Part shown: positions 48,437 to 57,923 of the stretch, piece after piece
Position numbering within the stretch: the first letter of the stretch is position 1
Layout: each line of letters starts with the position of its first letter
Assembly: GCA_945870025.1 (NCBI GenBank)
Contig: CAMBQN010000015.1
Coordinates: 1-64,000 of the forward strand
From: Akkermansia muciniphila
GTDB taxonomy: Bacteria; Verrucomicrobiota; Kiritimatiellia; RFP12; JAAYNR01
DNA: 64,000 nt
Reading direction: 5' to 3'
Notes under the pieces: model-generated
The model's database searches: none
Seen by the model: the letters and a program-made list of their open reading frames with translations, nothing else
What the model was told of the DNA's origin: nothing
Position numbers and translations under genes: made by a program

Positions 48437-48902
48437 ACAGTGCCCGCCAGCGCCATCGACAGCGACGAGGAATAGTGACAGTGAAGGGGACAGAGAAACA
48501 GCGTCAGGATGCAGCGGGGATCAGTAGTCGATGGAAAACTTCCTCTGTTTTTCGGAAGGCGGTTGCGCAGACGCGACGGTTTCAGACCTGATCAGGCGAC
48601 TGTTGACCGTTTGGTGCGGGCCTGATGTCTGTTATATTGCTTCGAACCTGATCAGCGGACAATGCGGGATCGTCGCAACGGGTGTTACGTTGGCTGATCT
48701 ACCGGTAGAACGTCAGGAATGCCGCTCATTCGAGGGCGAGGCGCAGATGACGCCAGCAGAAGACGCCGTTGGGGGCGTCGGACGTTGACGCGGCCTTGGC
48801 GATCCGGTGAGTCGGCTTCGTACTGGATGGCCGGGCGCGGCGGACCGCCTCCCGGATAAGATTTTCCAACTCGTCCGGTATTATGGGTAATACTCCAACA
48901 AG

Positions 48903-49094
48903 ATGCGCATTGTTTCTCTGATCGACGGCCCAGCCGTGATCGAGCGCATCCTCCGTCACCTCGGCCTGTGGCAACAAGGCATTCGCGTCGCTTCAGCACC
49001 TGCCCCACCGGTCGACTGGGTCATCGAGCCTTTCTTCGATGACGCCACTACCGACTACGACACCGATCAGGACCCGATTTACGCGAACGGATAA
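48903..49094 (+). pseudogene. C-terminal fragment of an IS91-family transposase
   Basis: MRIVSLIDGPAVIERILRHLGLWQQGIRVASAPAPPVDWVIEPFFDD resembles the conserved IS91/ISCR transposase tail. Confidence 0.65.
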
Positions 49095-49348
49095 TCCATC
49101 GCGGCCGGCCCGGTCTGTCTCTTTCCTGCCACCGGAACGCAAACCATCGGCTTTGGGACGGTCGGGGAGTACCCCGTCCATCCCAAAGCCGATGGTTTGC
49201 GGTGATCTGTTATGGACTTGACGGTTCCACCGGCTTTTGTCATGCTTCCCCCCCATGAAATCGCTGCGAAAGACCGCTTTCGGCATGTTTTCGGCCCGTA
49301 CGGGTCGATGCCGACCGGGGGGTGCCGAAAAGCGATTTCTTATCAATC
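49002..49348 (+). mobile_element. IS91-like 3'-end remnant (copy B), with a 20-bp-stem hairpin at 49139-49200
   Basis: GCAAACCATCGGCTTTGGGA / TCCCAAAGCCGATGGTTTGC stem; shared ending GAAAAGCGATTTCTTATCAATC with copy A. Confidence 0.7.
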
Positions 49349-49382
49349 AGACTTTCCAACACACACAACAAAGGGGGTACAA

Positions 49383-50108
49383 ATGAGGAAGATGTATGTC
49401 GGGGTTCTGGCTTCGTTCCTGGTTGCAGTGGTAACAGCGTCGGCCCAGATGGGCGGGCCCGGATCCAATCCGGCTCAGTCGGCGATGGAGAAGATCTCAA
49501 AGCTCTTCGAAAAGCAATCGTTCTCTGCCCGGGTTGTGATGACCATGCCCAAGGCCGAGAAGACCGGGCCGATGGAATTCACCATGATGATGAGCAAAGG
49601 CAAGACGCGCATGGAAATGGATATGGCCAAGATGGTCGGCGCGGCTGGCAAAGATGCGCAGATGCCGGCAGGGATGAGCAAGATGGTGATGATCACGAGA
49701 GTTGACAAGAAGGTGATGTACCATGTCATGCCCGGGCTCAAGGCCTACGCGGAAATAGCCTTTCCGGACAAGGCGACCGAAAAGGCGGATTCCGTCAAGG
49801 TCGAGCGCAAGGTCGAAGGACAGGAGAAGGTTGAGGGCTATGACTGTGAAAAGGTGCGCAATACGGTCACCGTGCCCGATGGCAAGCCGCAGGTCGTGAT
49901 GACCTGGGAGGCCAATGAACTCAAGGGCCTTCCGGTAAAGGTCGAAGTCGAGACGCCCGAAGGCAAGATGACCATGCTCTACAAAGACATCAAGACCGAC
50001 AAACTGGCTGATTCGCTGTTTGATCCGCCCGCCGGCTACACCAAGTACGGTTCGATGCAGGACATGATGATGAAGGGCATGATGAACATGGTGGAACAGC
50101 CGGAATAG
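49383..50108 (+). CDS. Secreted DUF4412-like protein
   Basis: Signal peptide; SARVVMTMPKAEKTGPMEFTMMMSKGKTRMEMDMAKM...EKVEGYDCEKVRNTVTVPDGKPQVVMTWEANELKGLPVKVE. Confidence 0.7.
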   Translation: MRKMYVGVLASFLVAVVTASAQMGGPGSNPAQSAMEKISKLFEKQSFSARVVMTMPKAEKTGPMEFTMMMSKGKTRMEMDMAKMVGAAGKDAQMPAGMSKMVMITRVDKKVMYHVMPGLKAYAEIAFPDKATEKADSVKVERKVEGQEKVEGYDCEKVRNTVTVPDGKPQVVMTWEANELKGLPVKVEVETPEGKMTMLYKDIKTDKLADSLFDPPAGYTKYGSMQDMMMKGMMNMVEQPE

Positions 50109-50142
50109 TGCTCGGATAGTTTCTGGTAGTCGGTAAGCCCCT

Positions 50143-50177
50143 GCGGTCGCGCCACGAAGTGCGCGACCGCTTCTTTT
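50143..50177 (+). terminator. Rho-independent terminator
   Basis: GCGGTCGCGC...GCGCGACCGC stem followed by TTCTTTT. Confidence 0.85.
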
Positions 50178-50208
50178 ATGGAAGTGAGGGTGAACGGTGT
50201 TGGATTCA

Positions 50209-50766
50209 TTAGCAAGTATATGCCTTCATATAGGGCTTCAGTTGCTCAATTTCGAGCCGCCAGCTACGCGAATGGTTGAGGCAATACCGTAGCCAACGGA
50301 TGAATTGGAGGCTGCGTTCGGTCGCTCGTGACCAACGGGTTACCAGTGGGTTTGGCGTCCGGCCTGCTGCGACAATTTCCTGTTCCATCTGCTGGCGTCT
50401 CGCCTCTCTTTTCTTATCCACTTTCTCATCTCGCACACCTTCGGATGTTTCGATTTCACGTTCGAGCATGAGCATGAGATTCCGGGTCATGCAGACAAAA
50501 TGCGCCTGCTGGCATTTTGCCTCGGGCGTAGTCGCCCACGTCTTGATGACGCCCAGTTTGTTTTTCTTCTCGTCGAATGCCTTCTCAATGTCCCAGCGCA
50601 TTTTGTAGATCAGCGCAATCAGGCCGGGCGGCAGTGTGAATTCGCTGGTCAGGAATGAGCAGACGGTGCCACTACAGGGGTCGTTGTGGCCCAATTTCTT
50701 TTCAACATAACCAATGGAACCAGATGAAATGGCATTGTTTTGATGGATGGAGTGTCCCTTATCCAC
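50209..50766 (-). pseudogene. Truncated IS4-like transposase (C-terminal part)
   Basis: LPPGLIALIYKMRWDIEKAFDEKKNKLGVIKTWATTPEAKCQQAHFVCMTRNLML matches the IS4-type C-terminal YxxRWxIExxFDExKN signature; catalytic N-terminal part absent. Confidence 0.72.
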
Positions 50767-50956
50767 GGGTGAAACAGCGGACTATGCCCACAAGGCAAAT
50801 CGTACCCTGCAGATCGGCACGAGGTCAAGCAGTCGCTGCAAAAATTCACAATTTGCTGCGAATATTGATGATTGACTATTACCACGCATCCCGCATAATG
50901 ATCTTCACTATGAGTCGCGGAGTGCTTGTGGCCCGCGCCCTAAAGGAGGCTCGGAT

Positions 50957-52981
50957 ATGCAGAGATACAGGGGACTGGCGCATCAGGTGAATGCTGGCAT
51001 CTTGGCCGCCGGGCTGTTGCTGGCCGGACAGACGGCGAGGGCGGCGGCGATCCAGGATGCGGAGGCTGCGGCGCACGGCGACACGGCGGCCGTTCAGACG
51101 GAGGTCAAGCGTTACGAGTTTCCCGGTGTCAGGATCGTCCAGTTCAATCTGTCGGTCTTGTCACACTACTCCTATCTCGTGGTCAGTGGCCGGGATGCGC
51201 TGGTGGTCGACCCATCCCGCGACATTCAGGTTTATCTCGATACGGCCAAGCGGGAGGGATGGACGATCGCGGGCGTCTTCCTGACCCATTCTCACGCCGA
51301 CTTCGTGGCGGGGCACAGCGAATTTACGAAGGCGCTCGGCTGTCCCATCTATCAAAACCGGGAGAGCGGGGCGAAATACCCCATCACGGTGCTGTCCGAT
51401 AGGCAGACGCTGCCGTGGGGCGAGGTCACGCTTCAGTTTCTGGCCACGCCGGGGCACACGCCGGACGGCATGTGCGCGCTTGTTTTTGACAAGGCCGACA
51501 AGGCCCAGCCCCGCGCGATCCTGACCGGCGACACGCTGTTCGTGGGGTCGATCGGGCGTCCCGACCTGCTGGGCGGGACGATGTCCGCCGCCACGCTCGC
51601 GGGGATGGGCTACGACACGTGGAAGAACAAGCTGGCGAAGCTCGACGACAGCGTGATCGTCCTTCCCGCGCACGGCGCGGGTTCGCTGTGCGGCGCCCAT
51701 CTGAGCGACGAGCCGGCCTCGACGATCGGGGCGGAGCGCGCGACCAATCCCTACTTGCAGCACACGGGCCGGAACGATTTCATCACGGCCGTGCTGGAGG
51801 GGCTTCCCGAGGCTCCGCAGTATTTTGCGCACAACGCCCGTATGAACCGCGAGGGTCCGCCGCCCGTCGCATGGAGCGCCCCGCTGCCGCCGGTTCCCGC
51901 TCTAGACCAGACGCTGACCGATGCCAGCGCCGTTTACGTCGTCGACCTGCGCGACGCGAAGCGCTTTGCAGCGGGTCATATTCCGAACGCGGTGAACATC
52001 GGCCTGCGCGGGCGGCTGGAGACGTGGGTCGGCATTCTGGTGCCGTGGGGCAGTCGCTTGGTGCTGTGCGGCGGCGGTGAGGAGTTGAAGGAGGCGGTCT
52101 ACCGCATGCACCGCGTCGGTTACGCTGTCGCGGGCACGGTGGGCATCGATGCGTGGGTCGCAGCCGGGCAGCCGGTCCTGTCGAACGTGGCGATCAGGCC
52201 GCAAGCCCTTCATCAACGGATGCAGGACGGCACCGCCCCGATCATTGTCGACGTGCGCCTGCCGAGCGAGTGGATGGGGCTGCGCATCGGCAACGTGGTG
52301 AATCTGCCGCTCAATCTTCTGGGCGATCTCGCGGCGATGAAGCTCGATTCGCGCGAGCCCGTCGTGACGGTTTGCAACTCGGCGTATCGCAGCAGCATGG
52401 GCATCGGCGTGCTGGAGCGAAAGGGGTTCACGAAGGTGGCCTCCCTGGTGGGCGGCAGCGAAGCCTGGATCGAGGCCGGACTCCCGGTGATCCAGCCCGC
52501 CGCTCGGGGCGGAGCGACAGCGGCGCAGCCCGCGCGTGTGGTGAATCTGCCCGCCCGGATCGACGCCGCGGCGCTCAAGCGGATGATCGTGGACCTGCCC
52601 GGAGCATTCGACCTCGTGGACATCCGTCCCTCCGGTCAGTTCGCCGATTATCAACTGCCCGGCGCGCGCAACGTGGCGCTGGCCGATCTGATCGCCGATC
52701 CCGCGTTCCTCACGGGCGCGGGGCCGTTGGTGATTGTGGACCGCGACGGCTCGCTGGCCATGGCGGCGGGCGGCATCCTCTCTCAGAAGACGGAGCGGCA
52801 GGTCAACGTGCTGTTCGGCGGACTTGATGCCTACTGGCGCGATGCGGAGATGGGCGGACCGGTCAAGGCCGTGCCGCTCGCGCCCGCCGTGTCCGCCACG
52901 CCGGCGGTGCGACCGTCCGCCCCGGCACCGGCCGTGCCTCAGGCGCCGCAGGCTCCGAAAAAGAAAAGCGCGGGGTGCTGA
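50957..52981 (+). CDS. Persulfide dioxygenase-like metallo-beta-lactamase protein with three rhodanese domains
   Basis: THSHADFVAGH, PGHTPDGMCALV, GDTLFVGSIGRPDL; rhodanese loops VLCGGG, VCNSAYRSS, VDRDGSLA. Confidence 0.87.
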   Translation: MQRYRGLAHQVNAGILAAGLLLAGQTARAAAIQDAEAAAHGDTAAVQTEVKRYEFPGVRIVQFNLSVLSHYSYLVVSGRDALVVDPSRDIQVYLDTAKREGWTIAGVFLTHSHADFVAGHSEFTKALGCPIYQNRESGAKYPITVLSDRQTLPWGEVTLQFLATPGHTPDGMCALVFDKADKAQPRAILTGDTLFVGSIGRPDLLGGTMSAATLAGMGYDTWKNKLAKLDDSVIVLPAHGAGSLCGAHLSDEPASTIGAERATNPYLQHTGRNDFITAVLEGLPEAPQYFAHNARMNREGPPPVAWSAPLPPVPALDQTLTDASAVYVVDLRDAKRFAAGHIPNAVNIGLRGRLETWVGILVPWGSRLVLCGGGEELKEAVYRMHRVGYAVAGTVGIDAWVAAGQPVLSNVAIRPQALHQRMQDGTAPIIVDVRLPSEWMGLRIGNVVNLPLNLLGDLAAMKLDSREPVVTVCNSAYRSSMGIGVLERKGFTKVASLVGGSEAWIEAGLPVIQPAARGGATAAQPARVVNLPARIDAAALKRMIVDLPGAFDLVDIRPSGQFADYQLPGARNVALADLIADPAFLTGAGPLVIVDRDGSLAMAAGGILSQKTERQVNVLFGGLDAYWRDAEMGGPVKAVPLAPAVSATPAVRPSAPAPAVPQAPQAPKKKSAGC

Positions 52982-52983
52982 TC

Positions 52984-53490
52984 ATGAGTCCGAAACCGTA
53001 TGCGAATCCGTATCTCGCCGGGGTGCTGCTCGGCCTGACCCTGCTGGCCTCGTACCTGATTCTCGGGGCCGGGCTGGGCGCGTCGGGAGGCCTGGCGCGC
53101 GCGGGAGCCTTCTGCGAACTCGCGCTCGCCCCGGCGCGGACGCTGGCGAGCCCGTACTTCGGCGCGTGGGGCGACCAGCCGCTGCGCTATTATCTGGTCT
53201 TCATGCTCGCGGGCGTGTTCGGCGGCGGCCTCGTTTCGGCGCTGCTGGCCGGCCGTTGCGTCCGGGGCGTGGAGCGCGGCGCCCGGTGTGCGCCGCGCGT
53301 GCGGCTGCTGCTCGCGCTGGCGGGTGGGGTCATCTCCGGATTCGCCAGCCGGCTGGCGAACGGCTGCACCTCCGGTCAGGCCCTGTCCGGCAGTGCGGTG
53401 CTGCTCACGGGCAGCCTGCTTTTCCTGATCAGCGTGTTCGCAGGAGGCTATGCGGCCGCGTGGTTCGTGAGGAGGCAGTGGCGTGATTGA
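52984..53490 (+). CDS. YeeE/YedE family sulfur transport half-protein
   Basis: GGVISGFASRLANGCTSGQALSG motif; multi-TM. Confidence 0.83.
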   Translation: MSPKPYANPYLAGVLLGLTLLASYLILGAGLGASGGLARAGAFCELALAPARTLASPYFGAWGDQPLRYYLVFMLAGVFGGGLVSALLAGRCVRGVERGARCAPRVRLLLALAGGVISGFASRLANGCTSGQALSGSAVLLTGSLLFLISVFAGGYAAAWFVRRQWRD

Positions 53491-55483
53491 CACCTTCTTC
53501 AGCAGCGGCACGCTGGACACGCCAGCAGCCTTTCTGGCGAGCTTCCTGATCGGACTCGCCTTCGGCGTGGCGTTGGAGCGCGCCGGTTTCGGAAGTTCGA
53601 AACGCCTGGCGGGGATTTTCTATTTCAGGGACATGGCGGTGATGAAGGTCATGTTCACGGCGGTGATCGTCGCCATGCTCGGCGTCTCCTACGCCAAGGC
53701 CTTCGGCTGGGTGACGACCGACAACGTCTATTTTCTGCACACCCTGTATGCGGCGCAAATCGTGGGCGGCCTGATTTTCGGCGTGGGCTTCGTGATGGGC
53801 GGATGGTGTCCCGGAACGGCGGCCGTGGGCGTGGCGTCCGGCAAGATCGACGCGCTGTTGTTTCTGGCCGGCGCGGTGGGCGGCAGCATCCTCTACAACG
53901 AGGCGTATCCGATCATGGCGCCGCTCACCGCCAATGATCGCGGCGTGGTCTTCGGGTTCGAGTCGCTGGGCGTTTCCGAGGCCGCATTCGCGTTTGCCTT
54001 CACGCTGATCGCCGTCGGCTGTTTCTGGGGCGCGGAGGTGATCGAGCGGCGTCGGACCGGTTCGGCCGGCTATCTGAATTCCCGTTTTCTCACGGTGTTC
54101 AGCGCCGTGCTGGTAGTCGGAGCGTTCGGGCTTTTCGCCGCGCGTCCGCGGCAACCGGTTGCGCCGGCGGCGACCGCGCAGGAGTCGGCGCTGCTGACGG
54201 GCCTGCAGGCGGGAGCGGACCACATCGGGCCTGAGGATCTCGCCGACCGGTTGCTGGGCGGCGACGCATCGCTCCTGCCGGTCGATATCCGCACGCCGGA
54301 GGAGTTCGCGCAATTTCATATTCGTTCGGCGGTGAACATACCGGTCGCTGACCTGCCAGCCGCGCTGGCGCCGCACAAGAACCGGGGCCTGATCGTGCTC
54401 TACTCGAACGGCATGACCCATCCCGCGCAGGCCCGTGACAGTTTGGCCAGGCTCGGCTTCGGCAACGTCTACTTGCTCACCGACGGGTTGGCGGGATTTC
54501 TGGACGCCTGCCTGAAGCCGGTGTCGCTGCGTGGCGAACCCGTGCCGCCCGTGCAGGCGGCCAAAATCCGTGCTTGGCGCGCGTTCTTCCTGAGTGCGCC
54601 CGCGCCCGCAGCGGCGCCCGTTGCGGCAATTGCGGCTGAATCCCTTTCCGCCGAGGTGGAGACCGGTTGGCTGGCGCAGCGCTTCGGTTCGCCGAACGTG
54701 AAGATCATCGACCTGCGGCCGCAGCCCGAGTACAACGGGGGACACGTTCCGGGGGCGCTGTCTCTGAACATCGAGAGCCTGCGCGGGTGCGTTGGGGGCC
54801 TTCCGTCCATGCTGCTTCCCGCCAACCTTCTGGCCGCTCATTTCTCGCTCATGGGCCTCCGTCCGGAAGACGCGATTATCGTGATCTGGGGCGACAAGAT
54901 CCAGGATGCGACGCTGTTCGGCATGGCCTGTGAACGATTGGGGCACCGGCGCTACGCGGTGCTGAGGGGTGGTTTCGTCAAATGGCAGAGCGAAAAACGG
55001 CCGCTGGATACCGGGCTTCCGGTTGTCACCCCCACATCGTATCCGGCACCGGAGGCGCCTGATGCGTTCACGGTTTCGGCACGGGAGGTGCTTGCCGCAA
55101 TGAGCCAGGCGGGAACGGTGATCCTCGATGTTCGTCCGGCGGATTACTACACGGGCAGGAAGCGCGACGAAGCGCGGGGCGGCCACGTTCCGGGTGCGAT
55201 CAACCGACCCTTCTCCGATGATGTGGTCAAAGCGGAGGCGTACAGCTTGCTGAAGCCCACCCAGGAACTGGCGGCCGTCTATGCGAACCTCATTCCGGCA
55301 AAGGACTCGCCGGTCATCATCCACTGCCGCACGGGGCATCAGGCCAGCCAGACCTATTTTTTGCTGACCCGGCTCCTGGGTTACACCCGCGTCCGTTGGT
55401 ATGACGCCGGCTGGACCGAATGGGCGGCGCGGTCGGAACTTCCGGTCAGCAGTGAAACCCCAGTGCCGGAAGCAGCAAAATGA
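53483..55483 (+). CDS. YeeE/YedE half-transporter fused to three rhodanese domains
   Basis: GFVMGGWCPGTAAVGVASGKIDALLFLAGAVGGS; C-terminal rhodanese domains incl. IIHCRTGHQAS. Confidence 0.87.
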   Translation: MIDTFFSSGTLDTPAAFLASFLIGLAFGVALERAGFGSSKRLAGIFYFRDMAVMKVMFTAVIVAMLGVSYAKAFGWVTTDNVYFLHTLYAAQIVGGLIFGVGFVMGGWCPGTAAVGVASGKIDALLFLAGAVGGSILYNEAYPIMAPLTANDRGVVFGFESLGVSEAAFAFAFTLIAVGCFWGAEVIERRRTGSAGYLNSRFLTVFSAVLVVGAFGLFAARPRQPVAPAATAQESALLTGLQAGADHIGPEDLADRLLGGDASLLPVDIRTPEEFAQFHIRSAVNIPVADLPAALAPHKNRGLIVLYSNGMTHPAQARDSLARLGFGNVYLLTDGLAGFLDACLKPVSLRGEPVPPVQAAKIRAWRAFFLSAPAPAAAPVAAIAAESLSAEVETGWLAQRFGSPNVKIIDLRPQPEYNGGHVPGALSLNIESLRGCVGGLPSMLLPANLLAAHFSLMGLRPEDAIIVIWGDKIQDATLFGMACERLGHRRYAVLRGGFVKWQSEKRPLDTGLPVVTPTSYPAPEAPDAFTVSAREVLAAMSQAGTVILDVRPADYYTGRKRDEARGGHVPGAINRPFSDDVVKAEAYSLLKPTQELAAVYANLIPAKDSPVIIHCRTGHQASQTYFLLTRLLGYTRVRWYDAGWTEWAARSELPVSSETPVPEAAK

Positions 55484-55675
55484 ACGCGCGGTTCAACGGT
55501 GTTGGGGTTCGATTCAATAATCACTGCATCAGCGTGGCATGTTTTTGCAGGCGTCTCACAATATCTGAACCCCCGGCGCGTTATGCAAAACATGTGTCAT
55601 GGTGTGGGTGACTGAGCACGGCCCGCGCCAGACCAGAAACTATTAAACGTGCCGATGTCCAAGGGAGACGTGAGT

Positions 55676-56209
55676 ATGAAGACCTGCGTGGGAATGTTGG
55701 CAGTGAGCGTGTTTTGTGTCATCGGTGCGACGGCCATGGCCGGCGATAAACCGGGCGAGAATGCAAACAAGGGAGCGAAACGCGCCGAGAAGATCGCCGA
55801 GAGGAAAGAGGCTCGCGACGCCAAGCATGACGCGAGGATGGCCGAGTGGCAGAAGCGTCATGACGCCTTCATCGCGAAGCTTCAGGAGCGGTTGGCGAAT
55901 AACAAGAAATTGACGGAGGCGGAAAAGACGGACATCGTCGCGTTCTTCGAGCAGCAGTACAAGGAGAACGTGGCCTTTCGCTCTGGACAGCATGAGGAGA
56001 ACATGAAGTTCCTCGATACGCTGAGCGGAGATACCAGCACCACAAGAGACCAGATCAAGACGCAGCTCAAGGCGCACTTCGCCAAGCAGAAGGGCGAGAA
56101 TCAGGAGCACCGCTCCACGCAACAGGCCGAACGCAAGGCGGAGCACGAGAAGATCAAGGCCGAAAAAAAGGATGGCGCAGGCGCGGCGATCCCACCGGCA
56201 ACGCCCTGA
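55676..56209 (+). CDS. Small secreted Lys/Glu-rich coiled-coil protein, hypothetical
   Basis: Signal peptide MKTCVGMLAVSVFCVIGATAMAG; charged repetitive sequence. Confidence 0.6.
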   Translation: MKTCVGMLAVSVFCVIGATAMAGDKPGENANKGAKRAEKIAERKEARDAKHDARMAEWQKRHDAFIAKLQERLANNKKLTEAEKTDIVAFFEQQYKENVAFRSGQHEENMKFLDTLSGDTSTTRDQIKTQLKAHFAKQKGENQEHRSTQQAERKAEHEKIKAEKKDGAGAAIPPATP

Positions 56210-56317
56210 TTACCGATCCCTCAGTCCGAATCCTGCCAGCAGCGGTAGGTGCCATTCTCGAGATGTTCGGGGACGGCGAGCACGCGGCCTCCAGATCAAT
56301 GACACTCCGACCGTAAT

Positions 56318-56525
56318 GGGCGCATCCCCGTTTCACTGACCTGTCAAGCGGGCGATCCTGTGAACAGCCCTGTGACGTGGGCTAGCGCCCCGGCCGACGC
56401 GGCAGCGGTGGCGCGGGACGTATCGGACCGCGCAGACGGCGTGAGCGGTCTCGTAGATCCCGCTCACGCGCCGACCGGTGCGGTAGCGGCGGGCGATCGC
56501 AGGTCAGTGAAACGGGGATGCGCCC
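56318..56525 (-). mobile_element. 208-bp MITE, copy 2 (inverted), with 9-bp TSD (GACCGTAAT, 56309-56317 and 56526-56534)
   Basis: See 5149-5356. Confidence 0.9.
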
Positions 56526-56529
56526 GACC

Positions 56530-56607
56530 GTAATCGGTTAGCCACAGGGGGAGGCCGTTGAGAGGTCGAGATCATGCGGAAAGATTATCGTGGGGATTTG
56601 ATCGTGG
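56530..56607. repeat. Dispersed repeat R2 (copy 2, inverted)
   Basis: Reverse complement aligns with 5067-5139. Confidence 0.65.
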
Positions 56608-56659
56608 CCTTTGCGCATGACTACGCCCTGAAAGGCGCTTAAGCGATCGCTTTCTCTTC

Positions 56660-56695
56660 TTGACAGGCGTTGAGCGTTTCTGTATATAGAAACGC
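56660..56695 (+). promoter_or_regulatory. Sigma70-type promoter with palindromic operator upstream of trpBA
   Basis: TTGACA (56660-56665), 17-nt spacer, TATATA (56683-56688); GCGTTTCT-GTATAT-AGAAACGC palindrome at 56674-56695 covers the -10. Confidence 0.75.
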
Positions 56696-56721
56696 ATGTA
56701 ACACGCGAAGGAGTCGATTCC

Positions 56722-57921
56722 ATGTCACAACAACCCGATGTCATCGGTCATTTTGGCCCGTTTGGCGGCCGCTATGTCGGCGAGACGCTGATGCCTGCCC
56801 TGATTGAATTGGAGGCTGCCTATCGCGACGCCATGGCGGACCCGGCCTTTCTCGCCGAGTATCACCACATGCTGGCCACGTATGTCGGACGGCCGACGCC
56901 GCTCGACCACGCGGCGCGCCTGACCTCCCGCGCCGGCGGCGCGCAAATCTGGCTGAAGCGGGAGGATCTGGCGCATTCGGGTGCCCACAAGATTAACAAC
57001 ACAGTCGGACAGGGGCTTCTGGCGCGTCGCATGGGCAAGCGCCGCCTCATCGCCGAAACCGGCGCGGGGCAGCACGGTGTCGCCACGGCCACCATCGCCG
57101 CCCGACTGGGGATGGAGTGCAAGGTGTTCATGGGCGCGGAGGATGTTCGGCGCCAGGCACCCAACGTCCATCGCATGAAGCTCCTCGGCGCGGAGGTTGT
57201 GCCAGTCACCGCAGGCACGGCGACCCTCAAGGACGCCATGAATGAGGCGCTCCGTTATTGGTCGGCGGCGGTGTCCGACACTTTTTATGTGATTGGCTCG
57301 GTCGCCGGACCCCACCCGTATCCCACGATGGTGCGCGACTTCCAGCGCGTCATTGGCGATGAAGCGCGCCGCCAGTTCCTGGATGCCAGCGACCGCCTCC
57401 CTGATCTGGTGGCGGCCTGTGTCGGCGGCGGCAGTAACGCCATGGGCATCTTCTACGCCTTTCTCAACGATCCGGTCGCCCTGCTGGGTGTCGAGGCCGC
57501 AGGGGAGGGTCTCGACACGCCGCACCATGCTGCCACCTTGAACAAGGGGAGTGTCGGCGTGCTGCACGGCTCGAAGTCGTACGTGCTCCAGGACCGGGAC
57601 GGACAGGTGATAGAGGCGTGGTCGATTTCCGCCGGGCTTGACTATCCTGGCGTCGGCCCCGAGCATGCCTTCTTCAAGGAAAGCGGACGCGTCCGCTACA
57701 CCTCCGTCACCGACACCGAGGCGCTGGAGGCGTTCCAGACCGTGACCCGTCTCGAAGGGATCATCCCTGCGTTGGAAAGCGCTCATGCCGTTGCGGCGGC
57801 GCTTACCGCCGCGCATGCGATGCGTCCCGATCAGCACGTCGTCGTCTGCCTCTCCGGACGCGGCGACAAAGACCTCGCTCATGTGGAATCCCTGCTCACG
57901 CGGACCAACCCGAAAGTCTGA
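56722..57921 (+). CDS. trpB: Tryptophan synthase beta subunit
   Basis: [53 protein letters not shown]. Confidence 0.97.
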   Translation: MSQQPDVIGHFGPFGGRYVGETLMPALIELEAAYRDAMADPAFLAEYHHMLATYVGRPTPLDHAARLTSRAGGAQIWLKREDLAHSGAHKINNTVGQGLLARRMGKRRLIAETGAGQHGVATATIAARLGMECKVFMGAEDVRRQAPNVHRMKLLGAEVVPVTAGTATLKDAMNEALRYWSAAVSDTFYVIGSVAGPHPYPTMVRDFQRVIGDEARRQFLDASDRLPDLVAACVGGGSNAMGIFYAFLNDPVALLGVEAAGEGLDTPHHAATLNKGSVGVLHGSKSYVLQDRDGQVIEAWSISAGLDYPGVGPEHAFFKESGRVRYTSVTDTEALEAFQTVTRLEGIIPALESAHAVAAALTAAHAMRPDQHVVVCLSGRGDKDLAHVESLLTRTNPKV

Positions 57922-57923
57922 CC

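Noticed and set aside
48685-49008. Minus-strand ORFs over the IS91 remnant
   Set aside because: No recognisable domain; overlap with the transposase tail on the plus strand suggests non-coding debris.
51289-51330. Loss of an MBL metal ligand (HSHADF instead of HxHxDH)
   Set aside because: HxHADF-type variants are, to my knowledge, common in the persulfide dioxygenase-rhodanese family, so not treated as a defect.
53429-55339. 636-aa minus-strand ORF antisense to the YeeE-rhodanese gene
   Set aside because: Arg/His-rich shadow ORF of GC-rich codons; the plus strand has clear domain motifs.
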